Below are positions 55,945 through 64,000 of a stretch of DNA of 64,000 bases, one piece after another; the first letter of the stretch is position 1; each line of letters starts with the position of its first letter. A program made the translations under genes and the position numbers. Below the pieces are notes generated by a model. The model did no database searches and had not been told where the DNA came from. It was given only the letters and a program-made list of their open reading frames with translations. The stretch comes from an uncultured Alphaproteobacteria bacterium (lineage in GTDB: Bacteria > Pseudomonadota > Alphaproteobacteria > Caulobacterales > Caulobacteraceae): the NCBI GenBank assembly GCA_903822175.1, contig CAIJOB010000005.1, positions 1 to 64,000 on the forward strand, in the 5' to 3' direction.

Positions 55945-57750
55945 TTGGCTCGTCTAGTCTACGCCGTGACGGCTGGAGCCGCTTTCTGCTTACAGGCCCT
56001 GCCATGCGTGGCCACGCCCGCCGAACCCAAGGCCCAGATCGAAGGCGATCTGACTCCCGACCTGCGGGCCGCGGTCACCCGCGCCGTGGGCGACACTGAG
56101 CGGCCGATCGAGAATCGCTTCGAGGCCCGCCGCCGCGCCCGCGAGGCGGCTGAGGACGCCATCACCGTGCTGCGCTCCGAGGGCTACTACGCCTACGACG
56201 TCCAGCCCGACGTGGGCGAGGGCGACGCGCCCAAGGCGCTCGTAAAGATCGCGCCCGGACCGCGCTTCAAGCTCGGCCAGGCGAAGATCGACTGGATCGG
56301 CGCCCTGCCGGACCCCCTCGCCGTCGCCGCCGCCCAGACCGCCATGGCTCTGAGACCCGGCGATCCCGGCCGCGCCGCCGATGTGGTCGCCGCCGAGGGC
56401 CGCGCGGTCGCCGCCGTCCAGAAGCGCGGCTATGCCGACGTGAAGGCCCAGGCCCGCGAGGTCACCGTCGACCACGCCGACAACACCGTCGACCCAGACT
56501 ACCGCATCGAGGCCGGCGCGCTGGTCCACCTGGATTCCATCCAGCTCAACAGCAAGGGCCGCACCCGTCCGGAGTGGCTGCAACACCTGGCGCCCTGGAC
56601 GCACGGCGCCGCCTACGACCCCGATGACGTGGCCGAGCTGGAGCGGCGGCTGCTGGACACCGCGGTCTACGAATCGGTGACCGTGGCCCTGGCGCCGGCG
56701 ACCGAGGTCACGCCCGACGGCCTGCGTCCGGTGATCGTCAGCCTGGCGGAGCGGCAGAAGCGGACGCTGGAGGTCGGCGCCAGCTACGACACCACCGACG
56801 GGGTCGGCGTCGACGCCAAGTGGACGCGCTACAACTGGCTGGGCCGCGCCGACACCTTCTCGGTGCTCGGCCGCTATTCGGACCTGGATTCCCGACTGCA
56901 ACTCGACCTGAGCCTGCCGCATTGGGACACACCGAAACAGACGCTGTCGCTGCGCACCGCCCTCTACCGCACCAACACGCCCGCCTATGACCAGGCCGGC
57001 GTCATGGCCAGCTTCGACGTGACCCACCGCTGGGGCGAGAACGCCACCTTCGGCCTCACCGGCACCTACTTCACCTGGGGCGGCTCGATCGACGCCAGCA
57101 GCGTCGATGAGCTGGGCATCCACACCCTCACGCCGCTCGGCCGCAATCTGGTGACCTTCACCGGCCTCGCCGACATGGCGCTCGATCGTTCGGACAATCC
57201 GCTGGATCCCAAACGTGGCTGGCGGATCAGCGCGCGGATCGAGCCCACCCTGCTGACCGGCGACGGCGTCCTGCCCTTCGCCAAGCTGCAGGGGCAGCTC
57301 TCCGGCTATCTGCCGTTCGACAGGCAGGGCGACACCGTGCTCGCGGCCCGCGTGCACCTGGGAACCATCACCGACGGCTCGGTGGGCGACATTCCGGCGC
57401 CGCAGCGGTTCTACGCCGGCGGCGGCGGCTCGGTGCGCGGCTTCGGCTTCCAGGAAGTGGGGCCCAGGCTCGCCGACAACACCCCGGAGGGCGGGCTCTC
57501 CCTGGTCGAGACCTCGGTGGAACTGCGCCATCGGCTGACCGAAAAGTGGGGCCTGGTGGCCTTTGTCGACGCCGGGACCGTGGGCGGCGCCCAGTTCCCC
57601 AGCTTCCGCGACCTCAGCGTCGGGGCAGGCTTTGGCGTGCGCTACAATCTGGGCTTTGGCCCGATCCGCGTGGACCTGGCGACGCCGCTGACCAGCCGAA
57701 AGGGCGAGGCGCCGCTGCAGGTCTACGTCAGTATCGGACAGAGCTTTTGA
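55945..57750 (+). CDS. tamA: TamA-like Omp85 outer membrane assembly factor
   Basis: The 601-residue protein starts at TTG 55945 with a signal sequence (ARLVYAVTAGAAFCLQALP). POTRA-like repeats (about residues 30-270; for example ITVLRSEGYYAYDVQPDVGE) precede a 16-strand Omp85 barrel with GGGGSVRGFGFQEVGPR, the VRGF motif of the family, and the terminal strand PLQVYVSIGQSF. It works with TamB to insert outer membrane proteins and move lipids. tamB follows by a TTGA overlap, supporting the assignment. Confidence 0.93.
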   Translation: MARLVYAVTAGAAFCLQALPCVATPAEPKAQIEGDLTPDLRAAVTRAVGDTERPIENRFEARRRAREAAEDAITVLRSEGYYAYDVQPDVGEGDAPKALVKIAPGPRFKLGQAKIDWIGALPDPLAVAAAQTAMALRPGDPGRAADVVAAEGRAVAAVQKRGYADVKAQAREVTVDHADNTVDPDYRIEAGALVHLDSIQLNSKGRTRPEWLQHLAPWTHGAAYDPDDVAELERRLLDTAVYESVTVALAPATEVTPDGLRPVIVSLAERQKRTLEVGASYDTTDGVGVDAKWTRYNWLGRADTFSVLGRYSDLDSRLQLDLSLPHWDTPKQTLSLRTALYRTNTPAYDQAGVMASFDVTHRWGENATFGLTGTYFTWGGSIDASSVDELGIHTLTPLGRNLVTFTGLADMALDRSDNPLDPKRGWRISARIEPTLLTGDGVLPFAKLQGQLSGYLPFDRQGDTVLAARVHLGTITDGSVGDIPAPQRFYAGGGGSVRGFGFQEVGPRLADNTPEGGLSLVETSVELRHRLTEKWGLVAFVDAGTVGGAQFPSFRDLSVGAGFGVRYNLGFGPIRVDLATPLTSRKGEAPLQVYVSIGQSF

Positions 57751-60700
57751 GCGACGACGTCCCCCTGCCTCTGCGGCAAGCGCGCCGAGCGCGGACCCTG
57801 GGAATAGGGGCCCTGATCGCCGTGGCGCTGGTCGGGCTGTTCCTGGCCGGCGCGCGGTTCGGCGTGCTGTTGCCGCAGACGCGTCTCCTGATCGAGGCGG
57901 GCGCCGATGGGCTGAAGGTGGGCCGGTTCGGGCGGCTGAAAATCGAGGGGCTGAGCGGCGATATCTGGCGCGACGTCTCGGTCCGCCGCCTCACCGTGCG
58001 CGACGAGAAAGGCGTCTGGTTGGAGGCTGATAATGTACATATGACATGGACTTATCTGCAACTCCTCAGGCGGAACTTCCACGCCAGCCGCATCGATGTG
58101 CAGTCGCTGAAGGTGCTGCGCCGCCCGACCCTGACCAAGAAGGGCGAGGATACCGGCCTGCCGCTCTCCTTCCACATCGACCGCGCCAACGCCCGCGTCG
58201 AACTGGCCCCGGCCTTCAGCTATGAGCGCGGCGTCTATGACGTGGGCCTGAACCTCGACGTCGAACGCAACAACGACATGCGGGGTCAGGCGCGCGTCGC
58301 CAGCATCCTGCATCCCGGTGACTACCTGAACATCGACTACGACCTGGCCAGGAAGCGGCCCCTGGTGCTCCGCATCGACGGCGAGGAGGCGCAGGGCGGC
58401 GCGCTGGCCGGCGCCATCGGCCTCTCCGCCAAGCAGCCGTTCCTGGTCGAGGTGACCGCGGGCGGCAAGCTGTCGGAGGGCCAGTTCACCGCCTTCGCCA
58501 ACTCCGGCACGGTCCAGCCGCTCAGAATGCAGGGCGCCTGGAACAAGGACGGCGGCGACGCCCATGGCGCGGTCTCGCTCACCGCGTCCGCCCTCACCGC
58601 GCCCTACGCCGAGCGTTTCGGACCCAGCGCCAGCTTCGTGCTTGCGGGCCGGCGCGCGGGCCCAGACCTCTTTGCCCTGGACGGCCGGATCGTCTCGGAG
58701 AACCTGTCGCTGCGCGCCACCGGCCTTGGTGACCTCGGCCAGCGGCGGCTCGGGCCGCAGGGCCTGGCGCTGACCGCGCAGACGGCGGCCCTGTCGCGCA
58801 TTGTCGGCGGCCCGGACATGGGTCCGGCGCACATCGAGGGCCGGGTCACCCAGGCGAACGCCGGCTGGAAATTCGCCGGCTCGGCGGCGGTCTCCAAGGC
58901 GACCGTCGGCGACTACGCGCTGGCTCAGGCCTCGGGGCCCGTGGAGATCGCCGAGGCCGCCGGCCGGTGGGACATCAAGACCCGGCTCGCCGGCGCCGGC
59001 GGACGTGGCGGCGGCTATGTGGCGGCCCTGCTGGGCGGCGCGCCGAAGGCCAGCTTCGACGGGAGCCGGCTGGCCGATGGGCGGCTCCTGATGCGCGAAC
59101 TGCAGGTCACCGGCGCGGGCCTGAAGCTCGACGCGACCGGCGATCGGGGGCTGCTGGGCGGGCTCACCTTCAAGGGCAAGGCCACGGTCTCGAACCTCGC
59201 GCAGGCGCACGCCGGTGCGGCGGGATCGGCTGAGGCCAACTGGTCGGCGGGGCAGGGCAGGGCCGGCCAGCCCTGGACCTTCAGCCTCGACGCGCGCGGT
59301 GACCGGTTCGCCACCGGCTATCCGGAACTCGACCGCCTGCTGGGGGGCAAGCCGCAGCTCAAGGCGCAGGCGAGCCTGCTGGCCCGGCGGCTGACCGTGG
59401 CGAGCGCCAGCCTGATCGGCGCAGCCCTCAACGCCACGACCTCCGGCGCGCTCGCCCCCGAGGGCGGCCTCGCCTTCAAGCTGGACTGGAGCGCCGACGG
59501 GCCGTTCCAGGCTGGCCCCATCGAGATCGCCGGCAAGGCCAGGGGCGCGGGAACCGTCGCCGGCACGCTTTCCCAGCCCCGCGCCGATCTGACCGCCGAT
59601 CTGGCCGCCATCGACGTCCCGCGCCTGCCGCTCAAGGACGCCCACCTGACGCTCAGCTTCGCACGCCAGCCGGATGGCTCCAGCGGCGCCGTCGCGCTTG
59701 CCGCCACCAGCGCCTACGGACCGGCCCGCGCCCGCTCAGACTTCCGCTTCCCCGATGGCGGCGTCGACCTCACCGGCCTGTCGGTGGATGCGGGCGGCGT
59801 ACAGGCGTCCGGATCGCTGTCCCTGCGCCGTAATTCGCCCTCAGCCGCCGACCTGCAGCTCGCCGTGACCCGCGGCGCGTTCCTGGACGGCGGCAAGGTC
59901 GCCGGGACCGTCCGCCTCGCCGATGCTGCGGGCGGGCCGCGTGCGGCGCTCAACCTGACCGCCGAGAACGCCAAGCCCACCGCCGCCGCCTTCACCGTCC
60001 GGGCCGGCAAGCTCACCGCCGAGGGGCCGATGGCGCGGCTGCCCTACGCGGCCCAGGCGACGGGCGTCTCGGACGGCGGGGCCTGGGGCTTCAACGGGCG
60101 CGGAATCCTCGCCGACGCCAAGCCCGGCTATGCCGCGAGCTTCGACGGCCAGGGCCGGCTGGGTGGCAAGGAACTGCGCACCGTCGAGACCGCCCAGATC
60201 CGCTTCGGCGGGTCGGAGCAGAGCGCGCGGCTGAAACTCGCGGCCTCTGACGGCGGGCGTATCGACCTGGACGGCCGGCTCTCCGATGCGGGGACGGACA
60301 TCCGCGCCCAGCTCACCGGCCTGCCGCTGGGCCTGCTGGACGAGGACCTGACCGGCAAGACCGACGCCACCCTCAGCCTGCGGGGCGCCGGCGCCCGGCT
60401 CGACGGGACCCTGGAGGCCAAGCTCAGCGGCGCGCGCGGGCGCGGCACGCCGGCCGCCTCGGGCATCGACGGCACGGTGCGCGGCAAGCTGGGCGATGGC
60501 GCGCTCACGCTTGACCTGACCGCCGCAAACGCCCAGGGGCTCAAGGCCAACGCCAGCGTCGTCCTGCCCGCCGAGAGCTCGGCCGCGCCCTTCCGCATCG
60601 CCATCGCCCGCCAGAAGCCCCTGCGCGGGCAGTTCGCCGCGTCGGGCGAGGTCCGGCCGCTCTGGGACCTCCTGATCGGCGGCGAGCGCAGCCTGGCCGG

Positions 60701-61898
60701 CCAGGTGACGGCGGCCGGCACGCTCGGCGGCAGCCTGGACAAGCCCAACGCCGCCGGCCAGATCGCGGTGCAGGGCGGCCGCTTCGACGACGGGGCCACG
60801 GGCCTCTCCCTGCGCAACATCGCCCTGAAGGCCGATTTCGCCCAGGAGGCTGTGAACATCGCCGAGGCGAGCGGTGTCGACGGCCACGGCGGCGCGGTCA
60901 GCGGAACCGGCCGCATCAGCCTGGCCCGCGAAGGCGCCTCCAGTTTCCGCCTGGACCTGAAGGGCTTCCGGCTGATCGACAACGACATGGCGACCGCGTC
61001 CGCCACCGGCCAGGCGACCATCGACCGCGCCGCCGACGGCAAGGTGCGGCTCTCAGGCACGCTGCGCCTCGACCGCGCCGACGTGGCCGCGCGCCTGCCG
61101 ACGCCGTCTGGCGTGGTGGCGATGGAGGTGGTGGAAAAGAACCGCCCCACCGATCTGCCGGCTTCGCTGCCGCCGCCCAGCGTGGTCGGCGGCTGGGCGC
61201 TGGACGTGACGCTGAAGGCCCCGCGCGGCGTGTTCCTGAAAGGCCATGGCCTGGACACCGAGCTGTCGCTGGACGCCCACGTCGGCGGCACGACGGCGCA
61301 CCCGGACCTGACCGGCACGGCGCGGGTGGTGCGCGGCGACTACGATTTCGCCGGCAAACGCTTCGAGTTCGATTCTTCCAGCGTCGTCTATCTGTCGACC
61401 AAGGCCGAGCAGGTGCGCCTCGACCTCACCGCCACCCGCGACGACCCGACGCTCACCGCCTCGGTGCGCATCCGTGGCACCGCCGCCAAGCCGCAGATCA
61501 CCCTGACCTCGACGCCCAGCCTCCCCAACGACGAGGTGCTGAGCCAGGTGCTGTTCGGGCGCACCGCCTCTCAGCTCTCGCCGCTGGAAGACGCCCAGCT
61601 CGCCTCCGCGCTCTCGTCCCTGGCCGGCGGCGGTGGGTTCGACGTGATCGGCAACCTTAGAACCTTCGCCGGCCTCGACCGGCTGGCGCTCGGCGGTGGC
61701 GACGCGGTTTCGGGCGCGGCGAGCATTTCCGGCGGCAAGTACCTGACCAACGACGTCTATCTGGAACTGACCGGCGGCGGCCGCGACGGCGGAGCGGCGC
61801 AGGTGGAATGGCGGGTGAAGAAGAACCTGTCCATTCTCAGCCGGATCGGCGCCCAGGGCGATGGGCGCCTCGCCGTCCGCTGGCGCAGGGACTACTGA
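57747..61898 (+). CDS. tamB: TamB translocation and assembly module protein
   Basis: The 1383-residue protein starts at TTG 57747, overlapping the tamA stop by TTGA. One N-terminal transmembrane helix (LGIGALIAVALVGLFLAGAR) anchors a long beta-rich periplasmic domain, which ends in the conserved TamB/DUF490 domain (GTARVVRGDYDFAGKRFEFD, TSTPSLPNDEVLSQVLFGR, SILSRIGAQGDGRLAVRW). TamB spans the periplasm and acts with TamA in phospholipid transport or outer membrane protein assembly. Length is typical. Confidence 0.96.
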   Translation: MSDDVPLPLRQARRARTLGIGALIAVALVGLFLAGARFGVLLPQTRLLIEAGADGLKVGRFGRLKIEGLSGDIWRDVSVRRLTVRDEKGVWLEADNVHMTWTYLQLLRRNFHASRIDVQSLKVLRRPTLTKKGEDTGLPLSFHIDRANARVELAPAFSYERGVYDVGLNLDVERNNDMRGQARVASILHPGDYLNIDYDLARKRPLVLRIDGEEAQGGALAGAIGLSAKQPFLVEVTAGGKLSEGQFTAFANSGTVQPLRMQGAWNKDGGDAHGAVSLTASALTAPYAERFGPSASFVLAGRRAGPDLFALDGRIVSENLSLRATGLGDLGQRRLGPQGLALTAQTAALSRIVGGPDMGPAHIEGRVTQANAGWKFAGSAAVSKATVGDYALAQASGPVEIAEAAGRWDIKTRLAGAGGRGGGYVAALLGGAPKASFDGSRLADGRLLMRELQVTGAGLKLDATGDRGLLGGLTFKGKATVSNLAQAHAGAAGSAEANWSAGQGRAGQPWTFSLDARGDRFATGYPELDRLLGGKPQLKAQASLLARRLTVASASLIGAALNATTSGALAPEGGLAFKLDWSADGPFQAGPIEIAGKARGAGTVAGTLSQPRADLTADLAAIDVPRLPLKDAHLTLSFARQPDGSSGAVALAATSAYGPARARSDFRFPDGGVDLTGLSVDAGGVQASGSLSLRRNSPSAADLQLAVTRGAFLDGGKVAGTVRLADAAGGPRAALNLTAENAKPTAAAFTVRAGKLTAEGPMARLPYAAQATGVSDGGAWGFNGRGILADAKPGYAASFDGQGRLGGKELRTVETAQIRFGGSEQSARLKLAASDGGRIDLDGRLSDAGTDIRAQLTGLPLGLLDEDLTGKTDATLSLRGAGARLDGTLEAKLSGARGRGTPAASGIDGTVRGKLGDGALTLDLTAANAQGLKANASVVLPAESSAAPFRIAIARQKPLRGQFAASGEVRPLWDLLIGGERSLAGQVTAAGTLGGSLDKPNAAGQIAVQGGRFDDGATGLSLRNIALKADFAQEAVNIAEASGVDGHGGAVSGTGRISLAREGASSFRLDLKGFRLIDNDMATASATGQATIDRAADGKVRLSGTLRLDRADVAARLPTPSGVVAMEVVEKNRPTDLPASLPPPSVVGGWALDVTLKAPRGVFLKGHGLDTELSLDAHVGGTTAHPDLTGTARVVRGDYDFAGKRFEFDSSSVVYLSTKAEQVRLDLTATRDDPTLTASVRIRGTAAKPQITLTSTPSLPNDEVLSQVLFGRTASQLSPLEDAQLASALSSLAGGGGFDVIGNLRTFAGLDRLALGGGDAVSGAASISGGKYLTNDVYLELTGGGRDGGAAQVEWRVKKNLSILSRIGAQGDGRLAVRWRRDY

Positions 61899-62758
61899 GT
61901 GGTCCTGGTGTTGGCGGAGGCCTGGGTCCCACGCGTGATCACCCCGTCGCTCGGCAGGATTTCGGCGATGGCAATGTCGCGGGCGCCCTCCAGCCGCTCA
62001 TAGATGGGCGCGAAGTCCTGCAACGTCGCGTCCAGCAGAGCCTGCAGCGACGGGATCACGAAATAGACCTGCTGGAAATCGTCGATCCGGTAGGGCGTGC
62101 GCATCACCCGCTCCAGGTCGAAGGCCAGCCGGTTGGGCGAGGGATCGTCCAGCGCGAAGATCGATTCCGCCCGGCTCGACACGATGCCGGCGCCGTAGAT
62201 TCGCACGCCCGCGCTCGTCTGCAGCAGGCCGAACTCCACCGTGTACCAGTAGAGCCGCGCCAGATTGGCCAGCTGCCCGCGCTGCATGGCCCGCAGACCG
62301 CCGCGCCCATAGGCCGCCATGTAGTCGGCGAACACCGGGTCGGTCAGCATCGGCACGTGGCCGAACACATCGTGGAAGATGTCCGGCTCCTGCAGGTAGT
62401 CCAGCTCCTCCGGCTTGCGGATGAACCGCCCGGCCGGGAAGCGGCGGTTGGCCAGGTGGTCGAAGAACACTTCGTCGGGCACCAGGCCCGGCACGGCGAC
62501 GACGCTCCAGCCGGTCAGCCGGTTCAGCTCAACGTTGATCCGCGCGAAATCCGGGATGCCGGAGCGGTGCAGGTCCAACGCCTCCAGACCTTTGAGGAAC
62601 GGCTCGCAGGCGCGGCCCTCCAGCATGGCGGCCTGGCGCTCATAGAGGGTGATCCAGACCTGGTGCTCGGCCTCGGTATAGGCCGCCCAGTTCTGGTCGA
62701 TGGTCCAATCGGCCCTCGCCCCCGCGGGCGGGCCGCTCGAAAAGCCGTCAGCGCTCAT
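61892..62758 (-). CDS. phhA: Phenylalanine 4-monooxygenase
   Basis: The 288-residue enzyme starts at ATG 62758 (MSADGFSSGPPAGARADWTI). It has the iron ligands HDVFGHVP (two His) and the Glu in LYWYTVEFGLL, and substrate residues IYGAGIVSSRAES. It converts phenylalanine to tyrosine with tetrahydrobiopterin. Its stop overlaps the tamB stop by 7 bp. The M16 peptidase gene is divergent from it. Confidence 0.96.
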   Translation of the reverse strand: MSADGFSSGPPAGARADWTIDQNWAAYTEAEHQVWITLYERQAAMLEGRACEPFLKGLEALDLHRSGIPDFARINVELNRLTGWSVVAVPGLVPDEVFFDHLANRRFPAGRFIRKPEELDYLQEPDIFHDVFGHVPMLTDPVFADYMAAYGRGGLRAMQRGQLANLARLYWYTVEFGLLQTSAGVRIYGAGIVSSRAESIFALDDPSPNRLAFDLERVMRTPYRIDDFQQVYFVIPSLQALLDATLQDFAPIYERLEGARDIAIAEILPSDGVITRGTQASANTRTTQ

Positions 62759-62946
62759 GTCGCTGAGAATGGCCCCATTCCCGGGGAAGTTCCGTTCTGA
62801 GTTCGTCGCCAATGGCGGGGTCGGCGGAAAGATCGTCCGCGCGGCGACGCGGCGGCGCATAATTCGCCCACATGCCGGCCAGCCCGCGCCTCGCAATTGC
62901 CACCGTGCGGCCTTCCAGACTAAGTCGCGGCGCGCGAGGGCTCTTG

Positions 62947-64000
62947 TTGCTTAGACGAACACATCTGTTGGCGGCGGCGACTGCCCTTGCCTTGAGCTTC
63001 GGCGGCATGGCCCACGCTCAGCCGGCCACGCCGCCCGCGGCCGTGGGCTTGCCTGCCGATCCGAACCTGCTGCGCTGGGACCCGTCGATCCGCTATGGCG
63101 TGCTCCCCAACGGCCTGCGCTACGCCGTGCAGCACAACGCGCTCCCGAAGGGCGGCGTCGCCCTGCGCCTGGGCATCGGGGTCGGCAGCTTCGACGAGGC
63201 CGACGACGAACGCGGCGCCGCCCACATGATCGAGCACCTGGCCTTCGACGGCACGCGCTCGTTCCCTGAACACCAGCTCGACCTGATCTTCGCGCCGCTG
63301 CACGTCGCCTGGGCCCGCGACCGCACCGCCACCAGCGACCTGAAGGCCACGATCTACCAGCTCGACCTGCCGAGCACCGACGCCAGCGAGCTCACGACCG
63401 CCACCAGATGGCTGAACGATGTGGCCGAGACCCTGACTTTCGCCGACCCTGCGATGGCCCGCGAGCGGGCGTCGATGGAAAGCGAGCGCCGAGGCCGCGC
63501 CGCCGACACCCTGCGCGCGCTCCGCGCCAAGATGGACGCCTTCGAAGACGGCGACCTGCGCTCTGCCGCCCGCCTGCCGATCGGCACGCCGGAAAGCCTG
63601 GCGGCCCTGACGCCGGCCCGGCTGCAGAGCTTCTACGATCGCTGGTACCGGCCGGATAACGCGGTGGTGGTGATGGTCGGCGACCTGCCGATCGATGTGC
63701 TGGAACAGAAGGTCAAGGCGACCTTCGGTGACTGGGCCCCTCGCGGGTCCGCCGGCGTCCGCGCGCCGCGCACGCCGCCAACCTCGAACCGCGCCGCCGA
63801 CGCCCTGGTGCTGACCGAGGCCAGCCTGCCGGCCATCGCCGGTATCTGCCGCGTCGCCGCGCCCGACGACGTGACCGCGCCCTCCGACCAGCGCCTCCAC
63901 ACGCTGCTGCTGCGCGGCCTCTGGGAAGCCATCCTGCAGGCGCGGATCAACACCCTGAAATCCCGCAAGGACGCCCCCTTCATCGAGGCGACCCTGAACG
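62947..64000 (+). CDS. M16 family zinc metallopeptidase, 5' part
   Basis: The coding region runs off the right edge. TTG 62947 has GAGGG 6 bases upstream and gives a good signal peptide (MLRRTHLLAAATALALSFGG, ends MAHAQ); an in-frame ATG at 62872 would add 25 residues. The inverted zinc motif HMIEH is in GAAHMIEHLAFDGT, followed by the downstream Glu region (MARERASMESERRGR) and YRPDNAVVVMVGDL. It belongs to the exported insulinase-like M16 peptidases with two M16 halves; only the first is seen. Confidence 0.93.
   Translation, partial: MLRRTHLLAAATALALSFGGMAHAQPATPPAAVGLPADPNLLRWDPSIRYGVLPNGLRYAVQHNALPKGGVALRLGIGVGSFDEADDERGAAHMIEHLAFDGTRSFPEHQLDLIFAPLHVAWARDRTATSDLKATIYQLDLPSTDASELTTATRWLNDVAETLTFADPAMARERASMESERRGRAADTLRALRAKMDAFEDGDLRSAARLPIGTPESLAALTPARLQSFYDRWYRPDNAVVVMVGDLPIDVLEQKVKATFGDWAPRGSAGVRAPRTPPTSNRAADALVLTEASLPAIAGICRVAAPDDVTAPSDQRLHTLLLRGLWEAILQARINTLKSRKDAPFIEATLN

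Overview
The window looks like chromosomal DNA from a flagellated alphaproteobacterium of the Caulobacteraceae, most like Phenylobacterium or Caulobacter. The evidence is very high GC, the flmG-flbT-flaF-flagellin-flaG-flaEY locus, a LexA box of the alphaproteobacterial GAAC-N7-GAAC type, a sigma-54 promoter with FlbD-like sites, a NadQ-type regulator, and many TTG starts. No prophage, insertion sequence, CRISPR array or plasmid module was seen. Genes are packed tightly on both strands. Genus assignment is inference.

Layout. 1-2 kb: nitrogen signalling (glnK, amtB 5' end) and small exported proteins. 2-7.7 kb: glyQ, glyS and pyruvate phosphate dikinase. 7.7-16 kb: an M1 aminopeptidase and an atypical amidohydrolase, a membrane M48 protease, a GST-like protein with a signal peptide, a ketoacyl synthase III and an outer-membrane barrel. 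16-24.6 kb: a sterol desaturase-like hydroxylase, a secreted alpha/beta hydrolase with an XRE regulator and matching putative operators, NadQ and an HD hydrolase, a universal stress protein, a His-rich lipoprotein and MoxR. 24.7-34.5 kb: flagellar filament and glycosylation cluster (SpsF-like cytidylyltransferase, PseH, FlmG, FlbT, FlaF, two flagellins, FlaG, FlaEY-like protein); flaF appears frameshifted. 34.5-39.2 kb: a membrane protein and a lipoprotein, ssb with an SOS box, and tandem thioredoxin-fold/prolyl-hydroxylase fusions. 39.2-49.5 kb: gyrA, an MddA-like methyltransferase, coaD, two cyclophilins, queA and tgt (queuosine), and a polytopic membrane protein. 50.2 kb: tRNA-Lys(UUU). 50.3-55.8 kb: a phosphoesterase, a PEP-CTERM protein, and a circularly permuted ATP-grasp/alpha-E/transglutaminase operon. 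55.9-61.9 kb: tamA-tamB. 61.9-64 kb: phhA and the start of an M16 peptidase.

How the parts fit. FlbT and FlaF control flagellin translation and export. PseH and FlmG, probably with the SpsF-like enzyme, supply and attach the flagellin sugar. Flagellin 1 is driven by sigma-54 with FlbD-like sites upstream, while flagellin 2 has a different leader carrying a 9-bp tandem repeat. The most notable signals are a -1 frameshift in flaF, eight of nine convergent protein-gene pairs whose stops abut or overlap without intrinsic terminators, an XRE operator pair, a 13-codon relay ORF coupling two genes, a Tgt lacking two of three zinc cysteines, and a hairpin occluding a lipoprotein ribosome-binding site.
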